From the NCBI GenBank assembly GCA_017165825.1, contig CM029386.1, positions 1,677,491 to 1,741,490 of the forward strand: a stretch of DNA of 64,000 bases. Reading direction: 5' to 3'. The notes beneath the pieces are model-generated. The model did no database searches. It was not told the DNA's origin and saw nothing but the letters and a program-made list of their open reading frames with translations. Shown here piece after piece: positions 1 through 9,669 of the stretch. The stretch comes from Hepsetus odoe. Its lineage: Eukaryota; Chordata; Actinopteri; Characiformes; Hepsetidae. Each line of letters begins with the position of its first letter. The first letter of the stretch is position 1. Made by a program: the position numbers and the translations under genes.

Positions 1-45
1 GGGATGGAACCTCACTTAAGGGTTCCTCAGGGCAACCTAGTAGAT
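1..45 (-). mobile_element. tRNA-derived SINE fragment
   Basis: The first 45 bases match the middle of the SINE copies at 60790-61037 and 61116-61389, including the shared stretch around 'cctcagggcaacct'. The head lies outside the window or is lost, so this is only a fragment at the window edge. Confidence 0.5.
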
Positions 46-157
46 GCTGGACGTGCCTGTCTTTTGCTGTATAAATAAGGGAACGAATTGCCAGACAGCG
101 TCTTCTGTGCATTGAGAAATAAAGTAGTAAATAAATAAAGCCTAGAGTTCCTCAGGT

Positions 158-229
158 GGCTCGTTGGTCTAGGGGTATGATTCTCGCTTTGGGTGTGAGC
201 GGGCCCGGGTTCAAATCCTGGATGAGCCC
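158..229 (+). tRNA. tRNA-Pro (TGG)
   Basis: A 72-nt cloverleaf can be drawn. The acceptor GGCTCGT pairs with ATGAGCC (one G-T pair), the discriminator is C, and the anticodon loop TTTGGGT carries TGG. The internal pol III boxes are intact (TGGTCTAGGGG and GGTTCAAATCC). The anticodon stem has one G-T pair. There is no intron. It looks functional and opens a tRNA cluster that runs to 15.7 kb. Confidence 0.93.
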
Positions 230-1036
230 TAAGTTATAAATGTAACTCGTTGCTTTCCTTTTGTGAAAAATTTTCTTTGTTTGTTCTCAATGAATAGCTC
301 TCACAGAATGTTTGTAGGGCCGTGCACATTGGCCAGTATGTAGATTAGGTGTTCAAATGGCAATTGCAACTTTCAAGTGACAGAGCGTGGTCCTTTGTTT
401 GGACAAACACACATCCGATTAAGCCCATGAAAAACCTCAGACAAAAGTTAACTTTCTGGAAGAGAGCTTGCAAATTGGAGACAGGAAGAAGTCTCTGCAC
501 ATGTGTGATTGCTGTAGTAGGACTAACACAACTGAAAAATGTGGCCTCACAGGTTTGAGAGTTGCTAATCACCAAATGGCACAACAAACTGGCCAAAGAC
601 GACATAAGAATGCACCACAAGAAGAAAGGAATGCTTGATCTTTGTGGATCCCTGGCCCACCAAGGAATTAGGATGACTCACCTGTCTCTAAGCAAGAAAG
701 CAAGCTTGCTGGAGATGCTGTATTGGAGCAACTTTGAGGGAAACGTGGAAAAAGTGTTGGGGTCAACGATAAGAAGTAACCTCAGAAGCAACCAAGTGCC
801 ATAAAGCACCCTTCTCTACTGTTAAAGAAACAAGAAGGTATGACGCAGATGTGACGTGAAGGTGCAGCTTTCAGATCTGGAATACAAGGTGCTACCTTGG
901 TTGCACTGGGTCCATGCTGGCTTGGTGTGCAGTGTTACAGTTTGTAGTTTTTGTTGCACTGTGCTTTTGTGTTTCGGCAGCGCTCATCTTTTTATCTGAA
1001 CTCTGTCATGAGCCAACACAAAAAAAAATTTATAGA
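230..1036. other. intergenic, no gene recognised
   Basis: Short open frames of 60-91 codons occur on both strands at 345-804 and 914-1138, but none resembles a known domain and they overlap in conflicting frames. I see no repeat that recurs elsewhere in the window. Confidence 0.5.
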
Positions 1037-1109
1037 ACCTGTATAGCTCAGTCGGTAGCGCGTCAGACTTTTAATCTGAGGGTCCAGGGTTCAAGTCCCT
1101 GTTCAGGTG
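1037..1109 (+). tRNA. tRNA-Lys (TTT)
   Basis: A 73-nt cloverleaf with anticodon TTT in the loop CTTTTAA. The D arm (TAGCTCAGTCGGTAG) and T arm (GGTTCAAGTCC) are canonical. The acceptor ACCTGTA/TTCAGGT has one T-T mismatch at pair 6, and the first pair is A-T where vertebrate Lys tRNAs usually have G-C. It is probably functional but slightly diverged. Confidence 0.88.
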
Positions 1110-1129
1110 AGCTGAAGACTGGTAGACTT

Positions 1130-1440
1130 CAGTCCTAGTTACTGAAGACTTTTGATCCAGTGAAAAATCCAAAAGGGGTTTTCCAATGTGCCAATGCTTG
1201 AATGGAACTGCTGCCTTCCGTCTATATTTCAGCTTAACCAACTAAAAAGGCAACGCCAAGAATAATCAGAACAAAGAAATAAATACTGAGTAAGCCACAA
1301 GGTCAAATGGCAAAACAAGAAAAGTGAACATTTGCAATATTTAGACAATCGTGCAATTGATGCCGGGTAAATGCACATTTGAAGCGTTTGCATTTCATTC
1401 AGTGGGGAAACCTCAAAGGTTTGTCTCTGAAAGGTTTTTC
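1130..1440 (+). repeat. inverted-duplicate block, partner of 13475-13755
   Basis: The reverse complement of 13475-13755 runs along this segment with few differences. For example 'gacttttgatccagtg' here faces 'cactggatcaaaagtc' there. It contains no coding signal. It ends where the gag relic at 1450 begins, so it marks a rearrangement boundary inside the tRNA cluster. Confidence 0.85.
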
Positions 1441-1449
1441 ATTGGTCCT

Positions 1450-2365
1450 GTTAAAAATAAGACCAAGCGAGGGAGAGGGAGAGAAGGGGGCGCCGTGGAC
1501 ATCTTCTCCGTGCTTAGATAAGCAGGCATCACAGACATTGACTCATAGGGAGGGTCAGAAGGAGGGCCGCCGTGCATCGGGACACCTCCATCATTGAGAG
1601 GGAGAGAAGAAGATGCTCCGCCCCCCCGGGTTGTTCCTGCACACCTGGCTGCTCCGTTTGCACTCGATAGCAACGGATCTCTTTCCGCTCTTACCCTCTT
1701 CAACTCCTCCGCTAATTTGTTTATCGCACCATCCTTTTTCTGGACCTCAGCGTTGTTAAGCTGGACCTCAGCGTCTTTTCTTTGAACCTCAGCGTTCTTT
1801 CTCCGAACCTCTTCAACCACAGCAGTTAATATGGACTGGTTGGCCTTTGACTCTCTATCAGTTTTATTTACATTTACGGCATTTAGCAGACGCTCTTATC
1901 CAAAGTGACTTACCTGTCCTAATTACAGGGACAGTCCCCCTGGAGCAACTCAGGGTTAAGGTTCTTGCTCAGGGACCCAGTGTTGGTAGTACTAGAGGTG
2001 GGATTCGAGCCATAGGTCCATAGGCAAGTATCCTACCACTGGACCACCACCACCCTAGTTTCAGTTTTTCACATCATCTCACTCCTGCGTCTGAGCTGTG
2101 CCAGCACAACAAGTGTCCATTTCAACTTTTTCTCACTCTTCTTCATCAGCTGTGTTTTACCCCAAGCCTTACGAATCACATCCAGACACCAGATACTTTA
2201 GACATCAGCATTAACCTCATACTTACCCACAATTTTCTGTTCAATCTCATTCAGGTTAAAGGAGCCTTTTATACACGTTGAGACTACTGATCATGTGATC
2301 CTCATCAACGTCCGGCACCGCCACACCTTTATCCTCAGTATTTCTCATTTTTTTCTTTCCCCACA
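1450..2365 (-). pseudogene. retroviral gag relic, inverted second copy of ERV-A gag
   Basis: Read on the minus strand this matches the gag of ERV-A (5200-5900). The start region lies near 2360, followed by an amino-terminal basic domain, then four heptads of the form RKxAEVx (about 1740-1815), then a Pro/Gly-rich linker ending near 1500. ERV-A has six heptads. A SINE at 1866-2058 splits the copy. It stops before the zinc knuckle and has no pro-pol, so it is a fragment. A short piece of the ERV-A leader (5103-5185) recurs at 2673-2755 in the opposite orientation to this gag, which implies an inversion breakpoint between them. It is non-coding in practice. Confidence 0.8.
1866..2058 (-). mobile_element. 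tRNA-derived SINE with 'GCAGACGCTCTTATCC' tail
   Basis: On the minus strand the 5' end (near 2056) is tRNA-like, with A box TGGTCCAGTGG and a B-box-like stretch. The 3' end carries the tail motif common in fish repeats, 'ggcatttagcagacgctc' on the plus strand. The most complete relative in the window is 55396-55590. It is inserted in the gag relic. Confidence 0.82.
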
Positions 2366-3165
2366 TTACAACAATTTCTCAAAGTTACAGTTTTATCCAA
2401 ATACTTGATTCTTTTTGTCAATTTTTCACAATTTCTTTGCAATTTTTTTGATGCCATTGGAAATTTCCCATTACTTGTTACAAGATTGCTAAAATCTTCA
2501 CCACAGACTTCCTTCTAGATTGATCTTAAAGAGGAGGGAGTTTTTACTTTTTACACACAGCAGTTATCCTCAACTCAGCAGCAGATTAAGGCGGTAGGAA
2601 GCCTTATCTCTGTCAAAGTGCCAAAACCTCCGTTCCTGATTTTTAAATGAAATAAAATCAACCTACAATCCATCAGTGTCTTCAGGGTGGTTGGGTCAGT
2701 CATGCTGCTGCATGTGACAAGTGCAAGAAATTTCTCCTGATCAAACTAAAGTTCAGTGTTGATTTTCTAATGTGAGTTAGCAATGTTTTCAGACTGAAGA
2801 GGAACTTTCCTTCTAACTACATCATTATTCAGCTTCCATTAACTGACTTTTAATATAAGTGTGGCTGCGCCTCAAACTGTACACTAACACACAAAATAGT
2901 TTGTAAAGAATAATACACATCCGTCCGTCATGCATTCGCTGTTGCAGTATGGCGGTCAGTTAGAGGGTCTTTTAAGGATGTGACGTGATGTGAAAAGTAT
3001 AAAAACTACTCAGCAGTTCAGTCCAGGTGGCAAAATTTGGTCAAGGAGGGTTCTGTAGAGACTTGTATGTTTTTTTTCTGCTTGGAAAGGAGACTTCAGT
3101 TAACCTTTATAATTTTCTACTATAGCTAAACGAAAAGTTCTGAAAAGATAGCAGGTAACGAGCAT
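2366..3165. other. intergenic with a short ERV-A leader duplicate
   Basis: Mostly unrecognised AT-rich DNA. Positions 2673-2755 match 5103-5185, the segment just upstream of the ERV-A gag start, in the same orientation. A TATA-like 'tataaaaact' lies at about 2999, but nothing downstream supports a pol II gene. Confidence 0.5.
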
Positions 3166-3247
3166 GTAGTCGTGGTGGAGCGGTTCTGGCGATGGGTTTG
3201 AAATCCATTGGGGCCTCCCTGTGCAGGTTTAAATCCTGCTGACTATG
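3166..3247 (+). tRNA. tRNA-Ser (TGA), degenerate
   Basis: An 82-nt class II tRNA fold with anticodon TGA in loop TTTGAAA. The acceptor GTAGTCG pairs with TGACTAT through two G-T pairs. The B box is changed (GGTTTAAATCC) and the D arm has several substitutions (GTGGTGGAGCGGTTCTGG). Compared with the intact sister at 3795 it is clearly decaying, so it is likely a pseudogene or a low-output copy. Confidence 0.75.
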
Positions 3248-3249
3248 TG

Positions 3250-3690
3250 GAGCTGTTGTCCACGTGGGTGAAGGAACCTTCAGCTTAATGTCTCAAAGAC
3301 TGAATTACTGCTTATTCCACCCAATCAGCCTCTCACAATATAGACTCTTCCTTTCTCTCCCAACCAAGACATTGAGTACGCTGGTGTCATGATAGATGAA
3401 CAGCTTTCTTTACCAACCATGTCTTCTGTTTCCTGGTCGTGCTGCACTGCTTCGTACAACAGCAGAAAAAATGAGGCCGTTCCTGACTCAGTTTGCCACC
3501 CAAATCCTGGTACAGGTTGTGGTTCTCCCACCTTCATTACTGCAGTGCTCTCCTAGCAGGGCTCCTGGCCTACAAAAGTGAACCTTACAGACGGTCCTGT
3601 TCAATCAGTCAAACAGGGCTCACGTCAATCCACGGCTCGCTGACCTCCACTGGTTACAAGTGCCTGCTCAGTTCAAATAAATGCAAGCTG
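3250..3690 (+). mobile_element. decayed CR1/Rex1-type LINE fragment
   Basis: Broken frames resemble the carboxy-terminal part of CR1/Rex1 ORF2, including the region after the catalytic box (blocks similar to 'LQLNVSKTELL' and 'FATQILVQ') and the later 'DLHWLQVPAQF' stretch. It begins about 20 bases after the tRNA-Ser. The same arrangement recurs after the tRNA-Ser at 3795. Confidence 0.72.
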
Positions 3691-3794
3691 TAATATTTAG
3701 AATGGCTGTGTACTTTTTACATACTGTTTAGTGGGGCAGAAGGCAGTTTTGGACACAGCCAGGCTTTTCTCCTGTGCTACAGAACCCTGGGTGA

Positions 3795-3876
3795 GTAGTC
3801 GTGGCCGAGTGGTTAAGGCGATGGACTAGAAATCCATTGGGGTTTCCCCGCGTAGGTTTGAATCCTGCCGACTACG
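3795..3876 (+). tRNA. tRNA-Ser (AGA)
   Basis: An 82-nt class II fold. The acceptor GTAGTCG/CGACTAC is perfectly paired with discriminator G, and anticodon AGA lies in loop CTAGAAA. The long variable arm is present and the A box (TGGCCGAGTGG) is intact. The T arm has GGTTTGAATCC, with a T for C. It is probably functional. Confidence 0.93.
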
Positions 3877-3884
3877 TGGTGTGT

Positions 3885-4205
3885 TTTTCCACATGGATGA
3901 AGGAACGCGCTTCAGTTTAACATCCTTGACACTACTGCTCATGCCAGCCAATCAGTGTGTCACAATAAAGGCTCTTCATTTTTCTCCTAACAAAGACAGT
4001 CATACAGCAGGTGTCATGACAGATGACCAGGTGTTTTTTTTACCATGTCATGTGTTTCCTGGCTGTGCTGCTCTTTACAACATAAGGACAATCTGTCCAT
4101 ACCTGACTCTACTTTGCCACTTTGTACAGATTGTGGTTCTCTAACCTTCATTACTGCAAAGCTCTGTTAGCAGGTCTCCCAGCCGGCAAGGCTGAAATCC
4201 TTAGA
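3885..4205 (+). mobile_element. decayed CR1/Rex1-type LINE fragment
   Basis: Homologous to 3250-3600 and at the same distance from a tRNA-Ser. The shared text includes the 'DDQ' block, the Cys/Ala/Leu-Tyr-Asn block and 'FCHFVQIVVL'. Frames are broken by indels. Together with 3166-3690 this forms a tandem duplication of a tRNA-Ser plus LINE unit with a period of about 630 bp. Confidence 0.72.
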
Positions 4206-4608
4206 GATGGTTGTTCTCAGTTAGTCCCGGAGCAGAGCTGAAGTGAGAGAGAACTCGGGACGGTTGAAGACAAACATATTTCTCCACGTCTGTTTTCACT
4301 TTAGAAGGCAAACACTCCACATGGGCAATACAGTTGTTCAAAAATGACTGTCCTTCAGCTGAACACTAGGAGATTTGAAATCCATGTGTTTGTTTTCCCA
4401 GGTTGTATTTTGTATTGTACTAATTTTTTGGAGATTTTCATGTTCGAATATTATTTAAGTGTTATGAATAAATAAAAATAAACGGACAGTATTCAAGCAC
4501 TTTTGCACAACACCATAGCTCCAACAGCAAACCTGAGTAGAAACATAAAAGTCTATGATATACACATCAGTCATCAGTCCTTCATAATGACACCTAAAGG
4601 AAAGGTGA
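4206..4608. other. intergenic, nothing recognised
   Basis: No open frame with a known domain. One short imperfect hairpin pairs 'gtcccgg' near 4225 with 'ctcgggac' near 4254. The rest is AT-rich. Confidence 0.5.
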
Positions 4609-4681
4609 GGCTCCATAGCTCAGAGGTTAGAGCACTGGTCTTGTAAACCAGCGGTCGTGAGTTCAATTCTCACTGGGGCCT
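4609..4681 (+). tRNA. tRNA-Thr (TGT)
   Basis: A 73-nt cloverleaf. The acceptor GGCTCCA pairs with TGGGGCC (one T-G pair), anticodon TGT lies in loop CTTGTAA, and the D arm TAGCTCAGAGGTTAGAGC is intact. The T loop reads TTCAATT rather than TTCGATT. It is probably functional. Confidence 0.92.
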
Positions 4682-4805
4682 TAACTTCTGACTTCAAAAC
4701 TGAAGAACAGTTACTCTTGCTTTCTGTACAATAACAATAGGAGCGCAGCAAGGTGTGTTCTGCTTTAATGGTGATATTTTATTATTTGTAGTTATTTTGG
4801 TAATG

Positions 4806-4930
4806 TTAGTGATACATTTTTATGTTCTGGGTGGCTAAATGAGTCCGGTACAGCCTGATTTTCCTTGTGTTGTAAAGAGCGGAACAACCAGGAGACAGAA
4901 CCATGGCCACAAAAACAGTCATCACTCCTG
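4806..4930 (-). mobile_element. short CR1/Rex1-type LINE fragment
   Basis: Read on the minus strand, the frame includes a Ser-Pro-Gly-Cys-Ser-Ala-Leu-Tyr-Asn block followed by 'HLATQ'. This matches the same region of the LINE fragments at 3400-3500 and 4050-4140, in the opposite orientation. Confidence 0.6.
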
Positions 4931-5199
4931 ACACCAGCTTTCTCCCTGTCCTGGTTGGGAGAGAGAGATGAAGAGGTGATATTTTTATTGATACTGTGAG
5001 AGACAGACTGATTGACTGGGTTAGGGTGTTTCTACCTTCAAGGGTGGACAAAAATCCCACCCAGCCGTATCCTTCCTCTTCCACAGGAAGGCTGTTGTGT
5101 GTATCTTCAGGGTGGTTGGGTCAGTCATGCAGCTGCTTGTGACAAGTGCAAGACATTTCTCATGGTCAAACTAAAGTTAAAATGTAGGGAAAGAAAAAA

Positions 5200-6118
5200 A
5201 TGACAAATACTGAGGATAAAGGTGTGGCGGTGCTGGACGTTGATGAGGATCACATAATCAGTAGTCTCAACGTGTATAAAAGGCTCGTTTAACCTGAATG
5301 AGATTGAACAGAAAATTGTGGATAAGTATGAGGTTAATGCTGATGTCAAAAGTATCTGGTGTCTGGATGTAATTTGTAAGGCTTGGGGTAAAACACAGCT
5401 GATGAAGAAGAGTGAGAAAAAGTTGAAATGGACACTTGTTGTGCTGGGTCAGCTCAGACGCAGGAGTGAGATGATGCGAAAAAACTGAAGCTGATAGAGA
5501 GTCAAGGGCCACTCCGTCCAGATTGACTGCTTTGGTCGAAGAAATACGGAGAAAGAACACTGAGGTTCTGAGAAAGAACACTGAGGTTCTGAGAAAGGAC
5601 GCTGAGGTCCGACAAAAGGATGCTATGGTCCGACGAAAGGACGCTGAGGTTCTGAAAAAAGATGCAGAGATAAACAGATTAGTGGGGGAGTTGGAAAGAG
5701 TAGATGCGGAAAGAGATGCATTGCTATCGGGTGCAAATAGAGCAAATACCGAGCAGCCTGGTGTGCAGGAACGACCCCAGGGGGGCGGAGCATCTTTCTT
5801 CCCACCTCTAAATGATGGGTGTGTCCCGAAGCTCGGGTGCCCTCCTTCTGGCCCTCCCTATGAGTTAATGCCTGTGATGCATGCTTACCCTCCCCCCGCA
5901 TATGTGGGAAAAATGGGCATTGGGCAAAACAGTGTTGGTTTCGGAAGAATCCGAATCAAGCGAATGACAAACCACAAGGTGATCATGGCAATGACCACGG
6001 ATCAAAAGGCAATGATGACACCGGAGAGGGTAATCTATTTGATCAATTTGAGAGATTCCGCAAACTGACCCCGAGTCAGCGATGGCAGCTCCTAAGCGCA
6101 GCAGAGACAAAAACCTGA
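5200..6118 (+). pseudogene. gag: ERV-A gag, capsid region not recognisable
   Basis: The likely start is the ATG at 5200. A frameshift near 5285 moves the reading to a Lys-rich domain (5287-5487) that ends in a stop. A third frame opens at 5523 and encodes six consecutive heptads of the form RKxAEVx (about 5545-5675), predicted coiled coil, followed by a Pro-rich linker. A zinc-knuckle remnant with GHWAKQC lies at about 5915-5950 in another frame, and that frame stops at 6116-6118. The knuckle follows the linker directly with no major-homology region, so the capsid seems deleted or never recognisable. The relic is not translatable as it stands. Confidence 0.82.
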
Positions 6119-6531
6119 GTGAGCCTGCTCTCCAGTCAATTCTGGCACTGGTAGAGCATCGGGCAGATGGATTGTATGCCACCATAACGATTAATGACAC
6201 AGAAATTGATTTTCTCGTAGACACTGGAGCTGAAATCACTTGTATCCCGACACGAGTTGCAGAACAATGCAATTTGCAATTAGGCAAAAATAGAAAGAAA
6301 GTAACCACAGCAGGAGGCGAGGTGATCCACCTGCAGAGGTCAGACCAGATTGATTTTCAAATTGGACCAGTGACTAAGGAATATGTGCTATGGGTCGGAG
6401 ACATATCAGCCCCAATCTTGGGACTGGATGTGCTGCTTCAAATTGACTCATCATTGGACATCAGACAAGGAAAATTATCTTGGAACTTGAGGCGATTGGA
6501 AAAACTTAAACTGAAGCAACATCCAATATGA
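6082..6531 (+). CDS. pro: ERV-A retropepsin-type protease region
   Basis: A 149-codon open frame with the aspartic protease active-site motif Asp-Thr-Gly-Ala at 6220-6231 inside a hydrophobic strand, and a second conserved 'LGLDVL' block near 6420. In retroviruses this enzyme acts as a dimer to cut Gag and Pol. It overlaps the end of the gag zinc-knuckle frame (stop 6118) in a different frame. In retroviruses that can mean frameshift expression, but here it may simply reflect decay. It stops at 6531, just before the reverse transcriptase frame. It is the best preserved gene of this provirus. Confidence 0.82.
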   Translation: MAAPKRSRDKNLSEPALQSILALVEHRADGLYATITINDTEIDFLVDTGAEITCIPTRVAEQCNLQLGKNRKKVTTAGGEVIHLQRSDQIDFQIGPVTKEYVLWVGDISAPILGLDVLLQIDSSLDIRQGKLSWNLRRLEKLKLKQHPI

Positions 6532-6546
6532 TTCTGAATTCTGAAG

Positions 6547-8693
6547 ATGGAACCGGTCAAGCTCAAGGGCACCACCCCGCCCTGCACCAAACAATATCCT
6601 ATCAGTCGCGTCTCCTCTGAAGGCATCGTCCAAGTCATCAAACAGCTTGAAGGAAATGGCGTCATCCCCAAAGCAAACAGTCCTTCAAACAGCCCTGTGT
6701 GGCCAGTAAGGAAACCAGATGGTTCTTGGCGCCTAACAATTGATTACCCAGTATTGATTTCCCAGAGTGGCAAATCAATACATTGAGAAATTGACACCAT
6801 TAGTTGCAGATCCTAGTACAATCTTCCAAGTCCTGAAACCGGAACACACATGGTTTACGGTTCTTGACATGGCAAACGGCTTTTGGTCCGTGCCTCTCGA
6901 CAAAGAGTCACAACCTTGGACCGCTTTCACGATAAGTGGCCAACAGTATCAATTCACCCATCTTCCACAGGGAATGCACCTGAGTCCTACAGTATATCAC
7001 ATGGCGTTGAGACACCACCTTCGTGAACTTCCAGAAATGGAATCAACAGTCATTCAATATGTTGATGACATCCTGATTGCTTCAGAGGAAGAAGACCAAC
7101 ATGAACAAGATGTTTTGCATATCTTGGACTTCCTCTATGAAAAAGGGCACAAAGCAAGCTTCACCAAAGCTTGTTGTTTACCTTGGACAGAAGATTTCAC
7201 AGGGAAAACGAGAAATCACTCAAGATCGAACACAAGCGATCAAGACAGCAAAAGAGCCGAAAACAATTAAGGAATTGCGCTCTTTCTTGGGATTGTGTAA
7301 CTACAACCGAGCATGGGTTGATTCGTACAACGAAATCGCACAACCTTTGACTGATCTGCTAAAAGGACGGAAGGATCCAACAGATCCAATCGAGTTGAAC
7401 CAAAACCAAATCCAAGCTTTCCAAAACTTGAAAAAGGTGCTATGTCAAGCACCCACTCTGGGAATTCCAGACACAGGACAACCTTTCACACTGAATGTCC
7501 ATGAAAGAGATGGATACATGACAGCAGTGCTTTCCCAAGATCATGGCGGTTTGTAGAGACCTGTTGGATACTACTTAGCGAAACTGGATAGCGTGGCCCT
7601 TGGATGGGGTCCGTGTCTTCGAGCAGTTCAAGCAACATATTTGGCCGTTAATACAGTTTCCAGCCTGGTGTTAGATCAAACACTGGTGGTCAAATGTCCA
7701 CACGCTGTCCATACTCTGCTAACCTTGAGGCGAGCATCACAAGTCACAGCCGCTCGATGGGCAAAATGGTCCACCATCTTGGAATCATCCAATATTGTCA
7801 TTGAAAAAGCAAGTCTGTCCAACCCTGCGACCCTTCTCCCAACAGACACAGAAATCGATGACCATGATTGTGTTGAAATAATCACTACAATGGAGGAAGT
7901 GGCGAGCACCCAAGAAGTGCCTTTGTAGAATCCCGATCTGGTGCTGTACATCGACGGTTCCTCAAAGGTCAAGAATGGATTAAGAAGTGCAGGATGGGCG
8001 GTGACAACAGAAACAGAAGTTCTGATCAGCGGAAGCATGTCAAAAGGGACATCCGCTCAGCAAGCAGAATTAAAAGCTCTCATCGAAGCCTGCAAACTGG
8101 CTGAAAATCAAACAGCAAACATCTACACAGATTCAAGATATGCTTTTGGTGTTGTCCACGATTTTGGACTACTGTGGAAACAAAGAGGATTTCTAACAGC
8201 AGCAGGTACTCCAGTGAAAAATGGAGAACTCGTGGAAGAACTATTACACGCGGTTCAACTCCCAAAAGATGTGTCTATCATGAAGTGCAAAGCACACACC
8301 AAAACCGACGCAATGGAACACAGAGGAAATGCTCTCGCTGATGAGGCTGCAAAAATTGCTGCAGAGAAAGGTGGATCCAGCGTAAAGGCCGAAGCCAGTG
8401 TCAGAGCACTCCATAAACACATGGAAGACGTCAAAAACATGCAACACAACAGCCCAGCTGAAGAACGATGGACTTGGATGGAAAAGGGTGCGAAACTTCA
8501 TCAAGACTATGTTTGGAGATTTGGAGATTCACAGAGAACAGTGGCTCCAGCATCACTAGTTCCATATCTCACACAGCAGATCCTTTCTATTGGACACATT
8601 GGTCTCGAAAAAATGATTCATCGATTCAACCAACACTGGTGGAGAGTCCTCAGTTTCGTGCTCAGGCACAACAAGTTGTTGTTCAGTGCATGA
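6547..8693 (+). pseudogene. pol: ERV-A reverse transcriptase and RNase H, frameshifted
   Basis: The amino-terminal fingers (6547-6760) contain the 'SPVWPVRKPDGSWR' block. A frameshift near 6760 leads to the palm (6767-7200), with the TVLDMANGFW strand, LPQG, and the catalytic Tyr-Val-Asp-Asp at 7058-7069. Another shift near 7190 leads to the connection domain with 'FLGLCNYNRAW', which a stop ends at 7554-7556. The frame from 7593 ends at 7928. RNase H (7941-8400) is open and keeps its acidic residues: YIDGSS, AELKAL, TDSRYAF and GNALADEA. The carboxy-terminal end enters the zinc-binding part of integrase. Catalytic motifs are intact but at least three breaks prevent a single product. Confidence 0.9.
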
Positions 8694-9541
8694 CCTGTCA
8701 GAAAAACAACACAGGACCTGGAACTCCAGTCCCGACGCTGACGGTTCCTGCATCGCCAGGACCCTTTCTGCATCTGCAGGTTGATTACATCACCTTACCA
8801 ATAAGCCATGGATATTCAGACGTGTTGGTCATTGTGGACAAGTTTTCAAGATGGGTGGAAGCCTCACCGTGCCGAAAAGCAACGGCTGCCCACACAGCGA
8901 AAACCTTGGTGAAGGATTTCATACCAAGATGGGGCCTGCCCTGTCGCATTGACTCAGATCAAGGGACACACTTCACAGGTGCAGTTTGTCAAGAAATGTG
9001 TCGACTGATCGGCATCGAATGGGCATTCCATTGTCCTCATCATCCCCAGTTTTCAGGACAAGTGGAGAGAATGAATGGAGTGATCAAAAGTCGTCTTTCC
9101 AAATACCACCAAGAAGGTCTTGCTTGGCCCTTGGCCCTGCCTATTGTCCTGTGCAGCATCAGAGCGACAGCAAACAAGAAAACTGGACTCAGTCCATATG
9201 AGATTATCACTGGCCGCCCCGTGAACCTGCCAGGAAGCTTTGACTTGAGACAAGCAGATGTTCACCTCGCTAGCAATGCTTTGGTTGAATACTGCGACAA
9301 ACTGATACATGCCGTTCAATGTGCCTCTCAACAGGCAGCCAACGCGTGGGCCCAGCCGGAGGGAGGGGGTCACTCATTGGTGCCGGGTGAGTGGGTGCTA
9401 GTCCGAAAACCACAAAAAGAGCCACTTGGTGCAAAGTGGCCCATACCAGGTGCTCCTGATTACATCTGCTGCAGTGAAGGTGTCTGGCAAGAAGAGGTGG
9501 ATCCATGCCAGCCACTGCAAGAGAGTGAACTTTGTTCCTGA
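8468..9541 (+). pseudogene. pol: ERV-A integrase
   Basis: The frame carries the Cys pair of the HHCC zinc domain (QCMTCQ near 8690). The His pair sits in the preceding frame, so a frameshift splits the domain. The catalytic core is continuous with the DDE residues: Asp in 'LQVDYI' near 8780, Asp in 'SDQGTHF' near 8957 and Glu in 'GQVERMNG' near 9064. It is followed by 'LSPYEIITGRP' and a carboxy-terminal module that another frameshift disrupts around 9450. In retroviruses this enzyme inserts viral DNA. This copy is inactive as encoded. Confidence 0.9.
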
Positions 9542-9669
9542 TATAGAGGAATGCTCTAAGGTGAAGTGCTAGTAACCTCTCCCTTAGTAGCCTCCGCTGC
9601 TGGGCAACGAAGTGGATGAAACTTCAACCAGCCTGAAGACAGTAAACCCATTCACACATACACACACAC

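Noticed and set aside
345..804. Overlapping open frames of 69-91 codons
   Set aside because: No domain, no splice or promoter context, and competing frames on both strands.
6100..6118. Possible frameshift signal between ERV-A gag and protease
   Set aside because: The A run near 6109 does not form a proper X-XXY-YYZ heptamer, and the area is already frameshifted by decay.
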